A stretch of DNA of 64,000 nucleotides, from NCBI GenBank assembly GCA_019694435.1, contig JAIBBZ010000022.1, forward strand, positions 1 to 64,000, written 5' to 3'. Source of the stretch: Pirellulales bacterium (GTDB lineage: Bacteria; Planctomycetota; Planctomycetia; Pirellulales; JAEUIK01). The notes beneath the pieces are model-generated. The model was not told where the DNA came from, did not search any database, and was given only the letters and a program-made list of their open reading frames with translations. The position numbers were made by a program, and so were the translations under genes. How positions within the stretch are numbered: the stretch's first letter is position 1; the number at the start of each line of letters is the position of its first letter. Shown one piece after another: positions 34,606-43,434 of this stretch.

Positions 34606-34890
34606 ATGCGTAACGTCATTCGCACCAACACGATTTGTGCCTCGTTCAGCAACAGTCTGAACCGCGCCATCGTGACGGTCAGCGAGGTTGCGCGTGGTCT
34701 AGACCTTGCGCTCCTCTTGAAGCGCGAAGCCAAGGCCGCGGCTAAAACCGCCGCCGCGCAATTCATGCGCGGTGGCGTCGGCGCCGCGATCGGCATGCTT
34801 GGACGCTATCGGCAAATGCAGCCCGTAGTGTCCGTCGTACGCCCGACGTGGCATACGACGCAGCCGGTGTCTTGGCATCCGTCGGTGTAG
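34606..34890 (+). CDS. Possible small protein upstream of the ECF sigma factor
   Basis: A 94-residue frame starting at ATG 34606 with AAGGGGA 5 bases upstream. The product is basic and Ala-rich (LLLKREAKAAAKTAAAQFM), with no signal peptide or known motif. A slightly longer start at 34588 lacks a ribosome binding site. It might be a real small gene or part of the sigma-factor leader; the good ribosome binding site favours translation, the lack of a recognisable family argues for caution. Confidence 0.4.
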   Translation: MRNVIRTNTICASFSNSLNRAIVTVSEVARGLDLALLLKREAKAAAKTAAAQFMRGGVGAAIGMLGRYRQMQPVVSVVRPTWHTTQPVSWHPSV

Positions 34891-35047
34891 TCGGCCGAGC
34901 AAAACCCTCGCCACGACGAACACGAAACCGACGGAAGCAGGCCCGGGCGTCTGCGGTCCGCAGCATTTGCTGCGCTCCGCGGGTGGTCCCTCTGGTCGGT
35001 GCTGTCGGCCGTCGTTTGTCGCGGTGGCCCATCCTGGAGAGAAACCA

Positions 35048-35629
35048 ATGGTCGTCTTGAATGAATATGCAATCACCCCCGAGCAGGAGTTGCTCTGCGC
35101 CCAGGTCGAAGCGGCCCGGCTCGGCGACGGCGCTGCCTTCGGGGCCCTCGTCGAGCGGTTCGAGCGGGCCGTTTACGCAACCGCCTTGCGGCGCCTGCGG
35201 AGCGAAAGCGATGCGCAGGAACTGGTCCAGGAGGTGTTCATCCAGGCCCTGCGCAAGATCGGTCAGCTCCGCGAGCCCGAACGGTTCGCCGGCTGGTTGC
35301 GATCGATCACCGTGCGGATGGCGATCAACCGCAGCGTGCGGCAGCGCCGGGCCTTCTCGGCCGAGCCCGAGACGCTCGAGGCCAATTGCGTCGAGCGCGA
35401 GACTCCCTTGGCGCAATTGCTCGCGCGTGAGCGGCAGTCGCAGGTTCGCGCCGGGCTGCGCAAGCTCAAGCGGCTCGACCGGGAGACGCTCGTGGCGTTC
35501 TACGTCAACGGGCAGTCGCTGGTCGAGATGAGCGATCGTTTCGACGCCCCCGTCGGTACGATCAAGCGGCGTCTGCACGTGGCCCGGAAGCGGCTGGCCG
35601 AGCAGCTCGAGCACTTGCTGCCGGCCTGA
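35048..35629 (+). CDS. RNA polymerase sigma factor, ECF type
   Basis: A 193-residue sigma-70-family factor with only regions 2 and 4. Region 2 (about residues 20-90) reads LVERFERAVYATALRRL through QELVQEVFIQALRKI and FAGWLRSITVRMAIN; region 4 (about 128-185) includes LKRLDRETLVAFYVNG and VGTIKRRLHVARKRL. ATG 35048 has GGAGAG 6 bases upstream. No anti-sigma gene is next to it, unlike many ECF factors, so control may be transcriptional or through the unusual 5' region. A near-perfect terminator follows the gene. Confidence 0.9.
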   Translation: MVVLNEYAITPEQELLCAQVEAARLGDGAAFGALVERFERAVYATALRRLRSESDAQELVQEVFIQALRKIGQLREPERFAGWLRSITVRMAINRSVRQRRAFSAEPETLEANCVERETPLAQLLARERQSQVRAGLRKLKRLDRETLVAFYVNGQSLVEMSDRFDAPVGTIKRRLHVARKRLAEQLEHLLPA

Positions 35630-35682
35630 TTGCGACCGCCACCATGGCGACAGCGCTACCCACAACGCCGGGGTATTCACTC

Positions 35683-35724
35683 GCAGAAGCGACGGGTTTT
35701 CCGCCCGTCGCTTCTGCTTTTTTT
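35683..35724 (+). terminator. Rho-independent terminator of the sigma factor gene
   Basis: A perfect 14-base-pair stem (GCAGAAGCGACGGG with CCCGTCGCTTCTGC) around a 7-base loop, followed by seven Ts (35718-35724). It lies 54 bases after the sigma factor stop. Confidence 0.95.
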
Positions 35725-35805
35725 GAGGCAGCCTTTGTGGTCCGGCGGCGAGCCGGTCAAACTCATTGACGAACTGCTTTTCTGGCCGCAACAGGTCGAT
35801 CCACC

Positions 35806-36105
35806 GTGGGCTATCGGCGTAAACACACCGCGACGGGGCGAGCGGTCGACCGGGTGCCGATCGCGAAGCTCCAAAACCTAGGTGTTGCGTCGTCGCGCTG
35901 GTTGGCCGAGGTCGGGATCCGCACGCGCGGTGACCTGGCGCGCGTGGGCCCGGTGTTGGCCTACAAGCTGGTCCGCGAGCGCGAGCCGAAAGCGAACCGG
36001 ACCTTGCTGTGGTGCCTGTTCGCGGCCTTGCAGGACCGCTGCTGCCTCGACGTCACCGCAGCCGAGAAGCGGCACCTGCTGACGGAGCTCGAGCGGCTGC
36101 AGTGA
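35806..36105 (+). CDS. Stand-alone TfoX C-terminal-domain protein
   Basis: A 99-residue protein whose residues 20-97 match the TfoX/Sxy C-terminal helical domain: LQNLGVASSRWLAEVGIRTR, the LARVGPVLAYKLV helix, then the conserved LLWCLFAALQDR stretch. TfoX proper is a competence regulator with a separate N-terminal domain, which is missing here; the C-terminal domain resembles helix-hairpin-helix DNA-binding folds. The GTG at 35806 is the longest start and the first 20 residues are not conserved, so an internal GTG near 35853 is possible. It converges on a DUF423 gene with only 4 bases between the stops. Confidence 0.7.
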   Translation: MGYRRKHTATGRAVDRVPIAKLQNLGVASSRWLAEVGIRTRGDLARVGPVLAYKLVREREPKANRTLLWCLFAALQDRCCLDVTAAEKRHLLTELERLQ

Positions 36106-36109
36106 ACGG

Positions 36110-36559
36110 CTATTGCCGACGCAGATCCGGCATGCTCCACGCGCCGGCTGCCAAAAGGACCCAGCCGACGATCATCGCGACGCCACCGATGGGCACGATG
36201 GCGCCGAGCACCTTGACGCCCGTCACGACCAGGGCATAGAGCAAACCGGAAAAGACCAGGATGCCGAACAGCATGGCGCAGGCGGCAGCTTGCCAGAGCC
36301 GGCATCCGCGACACGCCAGCAATACCCCGGCCAGCACGATGCCGAGGGCGTGATACATCTGGTAGCGCACGGCCGTTTCATACGTCGCGACGCGCTTCTC
36401 CACTTCGCGCTCGACGGGGATCGAATCCTCGGCGCTGCGCATTTCGGCCGCGACATGTTGTCGCAGCCACGGCGGCAGCCCATGCGCACCAAAGGCGCCG
36501 AGCCCGACGCCCAGGGCCCCAGCGAGCGCTCCGACGATGATCCAGAACCGTGGCGACAA
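36110..36559 (-). CDS. DUF423 membrane protein
   Basis: A 149-residue protein with four membrane helices, of the YgdD/YwdK (DUF423) family. The signature LGAFGAHGLPPWL follows the first helix, YETAVRYQMYHALGIVLAG begins the second, and GILVFSGLLYALVVTG and PIGGVAMIVGWVLLA complete the set. Start TTG 36559 is preferred because GGAGGT lies 9 bases upstream; the frame can be extended to 36661 but without similarity. Compared with short family members it has an insert of about 20 charged residues between helices one and two. Function of the family is not established. Confidence 0.8.
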   Translation of the reverse strand: MSPRFWIIVGALAGALGVGLGAFGAHGLPPWLRQHVAAEMRSAEDSIPVEREVEKRVATYETAVRYQMYHALGIVLAGVLLACRGCRLWQAAACAMLFGILVFSGLLYALVVTGVKVLGAIVPIGGVAMIVGWVLLAAGAWSMPDLRRQ

Positions 36560-36626
36560 GTCCGCGATACCTCCGGTCAAAGTGCATGGATTGCACGCCC
36601 GTTGGTTGTACGCAGACCGCAGCGCA

Positions 36627-36667
36627 AGGAAAAGCCCCGGCAGGCCTGTTGCCAGGCCCACCGGGGC
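36627..36667 (-). terminator. Terminator of the pilus-like operon
   Basis: On the minus strand GCCCCGG/CCGGGGC (36667-36661 with 36640-36634) encloses a second GGCCTG/CAGGCC stem and is followed by TTTTCC. It lies 30 bases after the secretin stop codon. Confidence 0.7.
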
Positions 36668-36697
36668 GATGCGATTTGAACCGACTCCGTGCGAGGT

Positions 36698-39600
36698 TTA
36701 CGGGGCCTCGGCTGGGCTGATGCCCAGCAGCGCCTCTTCCTCTTCCTGGATGATGATCCGCGGAGTGACCATCATCATCAGGCTTTGCGTTTCGCGGCCG
36801 ATGCCGACGTTCTTGAACAAGCGGTTGATGTACGGCAGCTTGTTCAGCATCGGCACGCCGAACTCGTTGCGGCCCTCGCTCAGTCGCTTGATCCCGCCTA
36901 ACAGCACCGTGCCGCCGTCGGGCACGCTCACCGTGGTTGAAACGGAGACGAACGAGAAGGTCGGCAACTGCACGCTCGTGCCTTCAGTGACGGTGGTCTT
37001 GGCGCTCGATTCGCTGGTCGGGTCTTCGTCCGGACCGGTGGACGCGCTTTCTTCGGAGGTCGTCGTCGAGCCGGAGAAGGTGAAGGTGTCGACCTCGCCG
37101 ATCTGGCTGAAGAACGGCACCACGGTCAGACGCACGAAGCGTCGATCGCTCGTCACCACGGCCTGGACCGTGAGGAAGGTGCCTTCCGAGAGCACGACGA
37201 TCACCGGCTGCTGGGCCGCGGCAAAATCGCCGACGACCGGAATCACGCTGATCACGAACGGGCTCTGCGAGATGTCCGACACCGTGGCCGTTTGGCCGTT
37301 GAACAGCGTCACCTTGGGGGCCTGCAACACGTTGCTGCGGCGATCGCCCTGCGCGGCGTTGATGAAGAAGAACGCCTCGATGTCGCTGAGGATCGCAAAG
37401 CCCAGCGAGGCGCCCGCCGCGGCGTCGAAGCCGCCGAACTGTGGCACGGCCAGCGTGAAGCTGTCCTGCCGGAAGGGAATATCCAGATCCGTGCTGAACA
37501 CGCCCGGCGCCGCCTGGCCGACGGTGATCGTCGGCGCGTAGTCGCGATCGCGGAGGTTGCGCTCCGTGGTGATGGCGTCGTCGTTCCGCAATTGGGGATT
37601 CAGCGGCTTGCCCCAGACCTGGAACGGTCGGTCGATCTTGTCGTTCAGGTCGAAGTCGAAATCGATGCCGATGCGTTCGAAGAAGTTGTCGTTGAGCGTG
37701 ATGAACCTGACTTCGATCGTCACTTGCAAGTCTTGCAGGCGCCGGAGCTGTTCCAGCAGGTCGACGATCTGCTCGTGGACCTCTTGCGTCTGGCTGATGA
37801 CCAGGCTGAGGTTCGTGTCGAACTGCTTGACCGAGCCCGGCCCGCCGACTTCGTCCCAGGTTGTCGGGGCGACCGTCGAGGTGATCAATTCGATCAGGCT
37901 GTCGAAATCGGCCTGTGTGCCGCCGCCGGCGCCGCCGGGACCGAAGCCGAAATTCTGCGGGCTGCCAGTGGCTGCGGGATTGCCGCCGCCGATCGGCGAA
38001 TTCATCTGGGCCATCACGCGGGGATCGAGCGTGGCGCTGGTCGTGCCGCCGCCTTGCGTGGCGGCCACCATCAGGGGCGCGCTGCCCCCGGTGCTGGCCG
38101 CGGCGCCAAAACCGACGTTCCCGTAGGCATCGCGCAGGGCACCGGCCATGCCCATATCGTTCGAGGGCAGGAAGTGCGGGATCGGCACCACCAGGTCGGC
38201 GACCCCGTAGGTGCGCGTAATCAGTTCGGTGTCCTTGAGCTGGATGCTCGTGATCTTGAGCACCTCGTCCTTGATCACGTAGGCCAACCGCTTCGGCTCG
38301 AGAATCAACCGCAAGGCACTCTTGAGCTGAATATCTTGCGTCAGGTTGATCGTGACTTTGTCACCGGTGGTAATGCCTTCTTCCGCCAGACCCTGGGGAT
38401 CGAGGTAGATGTTCAATTCGGCTACTTTGCCGAGATACTCCATGACCTCGGACAGCGGGGCATCGGTGAAGCCGAGCGAGACGGGCGTGCGCAGCTTCTG
38501 CTCGATCTCAAGTTCCTTTTCCGAACGCCGTGGCCCGTCGACCTGCATGCTGCGGCGGCGATTGGTCAGCGCTTCCCATTCCTTGGCGTCGCGGAACACC
38601 AGCGGATTGCGGTCATCGAAGGGCGTCGACGATTCCTCGGTGCTGGCCAAGGCGTTGACAAAGCCGTTTTCTTTCTCGTCGCGCACCTGGAGCGACATGC
38701 GGTGGCGATGCAGGAAGTTGGCCTGGACCATCAATTGCTGCGCCACAGGTTCGTCGGGCATCAACTCGACGGCCCGCCGCGCGACGACGATCGCTTCGGC
38801 GAAGCGTTCTTCGTCCTGCAGAGTGTTGAATTCTTCGACGAGCTCGGCCAGCTTTTCCTGCCCGTCGAGCTTGGCCTGGCGCTCGCGGTCGATCTGGGCC
38901 TCGACCGCCTGATTCTTTTGCTTCAATTCCACCAGCGGCCGGTTCTTGTCGATGTATTGCTGCAATTCGTTGATCGTGCGATCGACGCGCCGCAGCAGGA
39001 TGTCGCGCGCTGCCGAGTCGAGCCCGGCGTCTTCGACGAGCTTGCGCGTCTCTTGCAACTTGGCCAGAGCGGCTTGCGGATCCTGCTCGGCCAGTTGCCG
39101 GGCCGCGGCTTCACGTCGCGTCAACTCGACGGCGACTTTGTTCGCCAGCACTTTCTGTTCGGCCGAGGCGTCCGGCAGCAGCGAACCCGGCTGCGCGGTC
39201 TGCGAAACCTCGCCTGGCGACGGCTGGACCTGGCGGAGCAGCTGGTCGAGCTTCAGCAGATGTGCCGGATCAAGCTCTGCACGGCGGGCGTTGGCCTCTT
39301 GCAAATAGGCCCGCGCCTGGACGAGATCGCCACCGGCGAGAGCCTTCTCGCCCCAGACGACGAATGTTTTGCCGTCCGGATTTTCCGGCACCGGCGTTTG
39401 CGGCGGAGCGTCCGTCGTGGCGGCCGGCTCGCCCGCCAGCGGATTGGCGTCGGATTGTCCAAGCGGTACCGACAGCTCGGGCGCTGACGGACCGGACGCC
39501 GGTTCCTCGAATGGCAGTTGCTCGTCGTTCGTCGCGACGTTACGCGTGTGATCGAGTTCGGGCTGATAGACGGCCGCATCCGCACCGGGTTGCGCCGCCG

Positions 39601-41014
39601 TGGCAGGCATTTCGGCGACGGCCTGCTGCACCGCCGCGGCGTTTCCGCCAGCCATCTGGGCCGGCGCTTGCGTCGGGGGTAGGCCCTGCTTTTGCCGGGC
39701 GTCGCTGATTTGGGCCAAGACCTTTTGCGGGGTCATTTCAAAGGGTGCAAAGTTCGCCTGCAACCGATCTGCATCGACGGCCAGGCGTTCGGCGGTGTCC
39801 CATTGACCCCAAGCAATCAGCGCCATCGCCTGCTCAAGGAGAACCTGGGCGTATTGCCGGCGGTAACCTTCGGTCTGGCCGTGCTGCGCGCGATTGGCCA
39901 GCAACAGTTGATATTTCTCGATGGCCGCGGCGACCTTGCTGGGCTGGTCTTCGTGATAGCCGTATTCCACGCCCAGGCTTTGTGCCTGTTCGGCGGCGCG
40001 CCGCGCGCGTGCAAGGTCGCCCACGGCCAGGGCCTGGCGTGCGGCCACCAACAGCTTGTCGCTTTCTGCGCGGGCGTTGGCCAGCGGTGCGGGTGCTTCG
40101 GGCTGCACCCGGCCCGGCAGAGCGAGACCGTCGTTCGGATCGACTGGCGGCTCCGTCGTCACTTCCGTGCCGAAAGGCGAGGTGCGCGGGAAACTCGCCG
40201 CTCCGGGCTCGTCGGCGACTTGCGGCAGCCGTTCTGGCATGCCTGCGGTCGCGGCGGGGCCCAGCGGATGTCCTTCGTCCGGCAAGAGATTGGGATCGAC
40301 CGCGTCGGTCTGTCCCAGCGGGTTCAGCGTGGGAGCATTCTGGGGGCTGTCGAGGCGTCCGCCGGCCGCTTTGATGTCGGCAGCCAGCTTCTCCACCGAG
40401 TCGGCGTCGTCAGGCCCGAACTGGACGCCCAGTTTCAACAACTCGCGGTAGTAGTGAACGGCGGCAGGAACGTTACCAGCATCGAGTGCCTCGCGCGCTT
40501 GCTGCAGCACGAGAACGGCCGTGCCCTTGCGATCTTTCATCTTGCCGGTCACGGCATCGAGGGCGGCATCGCTTTGCAGCGCGGAATTGGTCGCGCCGGG
40601 GTTCGGGTTCGAAGCGGGCGCTTCGTCCTCGGCGTTTGGCTGAATCCGCGCACTGGGCAACTTGGCCTGTTTGCGCTTCGAGGCCCGCAACTTGTCCAGG
40701 TCGCGGCGCACCTTTTTCGGTGTGTCGCTGAGGCTTTGCAGCAGGCTGAATTTCACGTTCAACGATTCGGCGCGCTCGAGCAACTGCTCGGCCTCGTCGA
40801 GCCGACCGGCCTTCATCTCGTCGCGGGCCTGCTTGAGCAGTGCCAGGGCCTCGCCGCGCGGATCCGCGGCCCCCAGATCCTCGTCGGGCTGATTCTGCGC
40901 ACAGGCGACGCGACCCAGCTCCCAGACAATCCACGTGGATTGCGTTTGGGCCAGCACCGGCGCAGCGCAACAGACGACAGCCGTGGCAGCCAAGGAACGA
41001 ATCGTCGTTTTCAA
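36698..41014 (-). CDS. Giant PilQ/GspD-type secretin with N-terminal helical repeats
   Basis: A 1,438-residue outer-membrane secretin. A signal peptide (SLAATAVVCCAAPVLAQ) precedes five related helical units of about 45-50 residues near 55-104, 166-213, 320-366, 391-437 and 551-596, joined by Pro/Ala/Glu-rich linkers. A charged coiled-coil-like region (about 630-770) follows. An N1/STN-like domain (about 845-925) carries DAPLSEVMEYLGKVAELNIY. The C-terminal secretin core ends with VSVPDGGTVLLGGIKR and the family block VPMLNKLPYINRLFKNVG. Known PilQ/GspD proteins are about 650-800 residues, so this is roughly double. The start is TTG 41014 with AAAGGAG 6 bases upstream. It should form the outer-membrane pore of a type IV pilus or type II secretion machine; which of the two cannot be decided here. 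Confidence 0.85.
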   Translation of the reverse strand: MKTTIRSLAATAVVCCAAPVLAQTQSTWIVWELGRVACAQNQPDEDLGAADPRGEALALLKQARDEMKAGRLDEAEQLLERAESLNVKFSLLQSLSDTPKKVRRDLDKLRASKRKQAKLPSARIQPNAEDEAPASNPNPGATNSALQSDAALDAVTGKMKDRKGTAVLVLQQAREALDAGNVPAAVHYYRELLKLGVQFGPDDADSVEKLAADIKAAGGRLDSPQNAPTLNPLGQTDAVDPNLLPDEGHPLGPAATAGMPERLPQVADEPGAASFPRTSPFGTEVTTEPPVDPNDGLALPGRVQPEAPAPLANARAESDKLLVAARQALAVGDLARARRAAEQAQSLGVEYGYHEDQPSKVAAAIEKYQLLLANRAQHGQTEGYRRQYAQVLLEQAMALIAWGQWDTAERLAVDADRLQANFAPFEMTPQKVLAQISDARQKQGLPPTQAPAQMAGGNAAAVQQAVAEMPATAAQPGADAAVYQPELDHTRNVATNDEQLPFEEPASGPSAPELSVPLGQSDANPLAGEPAATTDAPPQTPVPENPDGKTFVVWGEKALAGGDLVQARAYLQEANARRAELDPAHLLKLDQLLRQVQPSPGEVSQTAQPGSLLPDASAEQKVLANKVAVELTRREAAARQLAEQDPQAALAKLQETRKLVEDAGLDSAARDILLRRVDRTINELQQYIDKNRPLVELKQKNQAVEAQIDRERQAKLDGQEKLAELVEEFNTLQDEERFAEAIVVARRAVELMPDEPVAQQLMVQANFLHRHRMSLQVRDEKENGFVNALASTEESSTPFDDRNPLVFRDAKEWEALTNRRRSMQVDGPRRSEKELEIEQKLRTPVSLGFTDAPLSEVMEYLGKVAELNIYLDPQGLAEEGITTGDKVTINLTQDIQLKSALRLILEPKRLAYVIKDEVLKITSIQLKDTELITRTYGVADLVVPIPHFLPSNDMGMAGALRDAYGNVGFGAAASTGGSAPLMVAATQGGGTTSATLDPRVMAQMNSPIGGGNPAATGSPQNFGFGPGGAGGGTQADFDSLIELITSTVAPTTWDEVGGPGSVKQFDTNLSLVISQTQEVHEQIVDLLEQLRRLQDLQVTIEVRFITLNDNFFERIGIDFDFDLNDKIDRPFQVWGKPLNPQLRNDDAITTERNLRDRDYAPTITVGQAAPGVFSTDLDIPFRQDSFTLAVPQFGGFDAAAGASLGFAILSDIEAFFFINAAQGDRRSNVLQAPKVTLFNGQTATVSDISQSPFVISVIPVVGDFAAAQQPVIVVLSEGTFLTVQAVVTSDRRFVRLTVVPFFSQIGEVDTFTFSGSTTTSEESASTGPDEDPTSESSAKTTVTEGTSVQLPTFSFVSVSTTVSVPDGGTVLLGGIKRLSEGRNEFGVPMLNKLPYINRLFKNVGIGRETQSLMMMVTPRIIIQEEEEALLGISPAEAP

Positions 41015-41520
41015 AACGATCTCCTTTCGCGACTCGCAGCAGCCTTCGCCCGGCTCGCTCGAGGGCTCCGCGTTGGTCGCTTCCTTGCGATCACGCGAGT
41101 TTTCCGGGCGTGGAGGCGGTTTGCGATCGCCGGGAATCGGCCGGAGGCCGACTATCAAGGGGCGTCACTTCGCTGCCAGGGCCGAAAAACCAGTGCTCGA
41201 ACGGCTGTGGATGGGCAGAAGGGAGTGCGATAATTACTGGCGGTGGCGAGCGCGGGTCAAGGTCACTTCGCGTCAAGCCGTAGCGCGGTACCGAGTTGGC
41301 ACAAAACGCCTCTCATTTGCTGGCCGATCGGCGCGCAGTTCGGCACGATTCCCCAGCCATTGAAACCGGCGGAAACCGCGAGAAATCGCGCATGCGAAAG
41401 GAAACGATGCCAGCAATCAAGCTGCTGGCGAAAGGCAAGCATTCAAGGCGTCGCCAGCAGGGCGAAAGCGTTGCGCGGCCCATTCCGCGGTGACGTCAGC
41501 GGCCCTGGCGCAGCATCCGA
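41015..41520. other. 506-base gap inside the pilus-like gene block
   Basis: No gene is supported. On the minus strand TTGACC (41260-41255) is followed 18 bases later by TAATTAT (41236-41230), a possible weak promoter that would allow the secretin to be expressed separately from the three upstream genes. Confidence 0.35.
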
Positions 41521-43371
41521 CTACTTGTCGTTGCTGCCGCCCAAGAGATCGCCAAAGCCGTCAGCCGCGTCGCCCGGCTTGTCCTTGTTCTTTTCGCGCG
41601 GCGTGGCCCCGCTGTTACGCTTCACGCGTACCATGATCGGATCGCTGGGGGGCAACTGCGACACGACGTACATCTTCAGATCCGATCCCAACACGAGTGC
41701 CTGCGAATCGTTGCCGCGCTCGTCGGAGATCATGTCGACCACCACATTGTTGGTCGAAAACGACACGGTTTGCAGCGAAGGTGCGTAGCCGCCCTTGATC
41801 GGCACGTCGGCGATCACGCTGACGTCCTGGCGGTTTACCGCTTGCCCGCGTGACACCTTGTCGATCACGGCGACCGCTTCGACGCCGGCGTCGAGAATAA
41901 ACTGCTCGGCGATGACCGACACCGTCGGCTCGCGCAGGCCCGATCCGGGTTGCGAAGGCCCAGTCAGGTGCAGACGTCCCAGCCCGCCGACGGTGACCGC
42001 GGGCGAGGGTTCGCTCCAGCCGCTCAGGCGGTATTGATTGCCCTTGACGGTCTTATCGCCGAGTTCCGGCTTTTCGAGGAAACGCGGATCGACCCCCAGA
42101 TTCGGGTTTGCCAGCGCCAGCCGGACGCGATAGCGATAGCTGACGTTCGGCTGCACCGTGAAATCCATGAAGCGAAACAGCGTGAATTCTGGCGTCTCTT
42201 TGTTCGCGTTCTGCTTGGCCTTGGCCCTGGCAACGGCATTACTGCGGGCCGTCTCGGTCGGTGACTGGCTTGGCAAATCGAATGGCTCGTCGGCGGGAGG
42301 TGCCGTGCCGTCGCCCGCCGGCGATTCGCCGTCGGGCGTTGCGTCGGGTGCCGATTCCGTGGGATCGCCCGCCTGCATCGGCAGCTTCGCGTGAGCAACG
42401 CTTTCATCCCAGGGGCGCCCCAAGAGCGGCGGCAGGGGGAACGTCAGTCGTTCGTCCGTCAGCAACGGGTCGACGACCTCCAGCGTATTGCCTCCCCAGG
42501 CCTTCCTGGCCTGTTCCATGGCCGGGCGGACTGAAATCGGCTCCCACTTCAAATCAGCCGATTCGGCACCTTGTGGCACGGCCGCGCGCTCGAGCAGGAA
42601 ACCGATCCACTGCGGCAAGTCGGCACCTTCCGGGTCGCGGAACTGGGCATTGCCGAAGGCCGCCTTGTAGGCCTCGTATTGCAACTTGGTCGGGACAAGC
42701 CCCGTGATCACCACCCACATCTTGCCTTCCGCGGGCGGCGCATTGACCGTCGGCGGCTCGGGCACGAGCTCGTCTTTTTTCTTGTCGTCCTTGTCCTTGT
42801 CATTGTTCGCGGCAGGCTTCGCACGGGACGGCCGGCCACCCCCTCCACGAGCGTCTTGTAGGCGACGCGCGACTTCTGCCGCTCTGGCGGCCTTGTCGGT
42901 CTCTTTGTCGCCCGCTATCGAAGCCGCGCCGTCCACTAGGGGCTGGCCGCTCGACGAGCCACTGGTCGATTTGGGAAACGCGCCATAGCCATAGGCGGTC
43001 TGCAATTCGATGACCGCCAGGTATTCGGGCTCTCCCCGTTTGCCGCCAAGTTCCAGCGGCCGCTGGAGCGGCCGTTCCACCTTGTAACTGGCCAGGGTGA
43101 TGTTGCCGGCGGACTTTTCGACGTCGCCCTCGAACGATTTCACCTCCGTGGCCTCGGGCCCGGGGCTGTTGGGGCCGAAGAGCTGCCGCGCGGAATTGGC
43201 GTCGCTCGTCAACTGATCGGGCAGTCTCTGAAGCGGCGTGTGACCAAAGGAGCCGTAGATCAGGTACAGCAGCACCGCTCCACCGATCGCCAGGCCGATC
43301 TTCTCGACATGATTGATCAGGAACTGCTGAATCTGGGCCGTATCGAGCTTGAGTTTCACCTTGACGGCCAT
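41521..43371 (-). CDS. Bitopic membrane protein in the PilP position
   Basis: A 616-residue protein with a short cytoplasmic N-terminus, one membrane helix (IGLAIGGAVLLYLIYGSF, about residues 21-38) and a large exported domain. The middle contains a very charged, Lys/Asp-rich low-complexity stretch (NNDKDKDDKKKDELVPEPP) and a second Pro/Ala/Asp-rich linker. The last 250 residues look like beta domains (RYRVRLALANPNLGVD). The C-terminus ends Lys/Asp-rich. There is no clear sequence match to PilP; the assignment rests on topology and its place between PilO-like and PilQ-like genes. Start ATG 43371 is supported by GAAGGAG 7 bases upstream. Confidence 0.75.
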   Translation of the reverse strand: MAVKVKLKLDTAQIQQFLINHVEKIGLAIGGAVLLYLIYGSFGHTPLQRLPDQLTSDANSARQLFGPNSPGPEATEVKSFEGDVEKSAGNITLASYKVERPLQRPLELGGKRGEPEYLAVIELQTAYGYGAFPKSTSGSSSGQPLVDGAASIAGDKETDKAARAAEVARRLQDARGGGGRPSRAKPAANNDKDKDDKKKDELVPEPPTVNAPPAEGKMWVVITGLVPTKLQYEAYKAAFGNAQFRDPEGADLPQWIGFLLERAAVPQGAESADLKWEPISVRPAMEQARKAWGGNTLEVVDPLLTDERLTFPLPPLLGRPWDESVAHAKLPMQAGDPTESAPDATPDGESPAGDGTAPPADEPFDLPSQSPTETARSNAVARAKAKQNANKETPEFTLFRFMDFTVQPNVSYRYRVRLALANPNLGVDPRFLEKPELGDKTVKGNQYRLSGWSEPSPAVTVGGLGRLHLTGPSQPGSGLREPTVSVIAEQFILDAGVEAVAVIDKVSRGQAVNRQDVSVIADVPIKGGYAPSLQTVSFSTNNVVVDMISDERGNDSQALVLGSDLKMYVVSQLPPSDPIMVRVKRNSGATPREKNKDKPGDAADGFGDLLGGSNDK

Positions 43372-43434
43372 CACCTTCTCCTTCGGCAAGTCGATCGCAG
43401 GGGCGACCGCAGGCAACTTGGGTAAATCACCGAA

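Noticed and set aside
37292-39487. A 731-codon frame antisense to the secretin
   Set aside because: It is rich in Arg, Gln, His and Leu, has no motif, and mirrors the codon bias of the real gene in GC-rich DNA.
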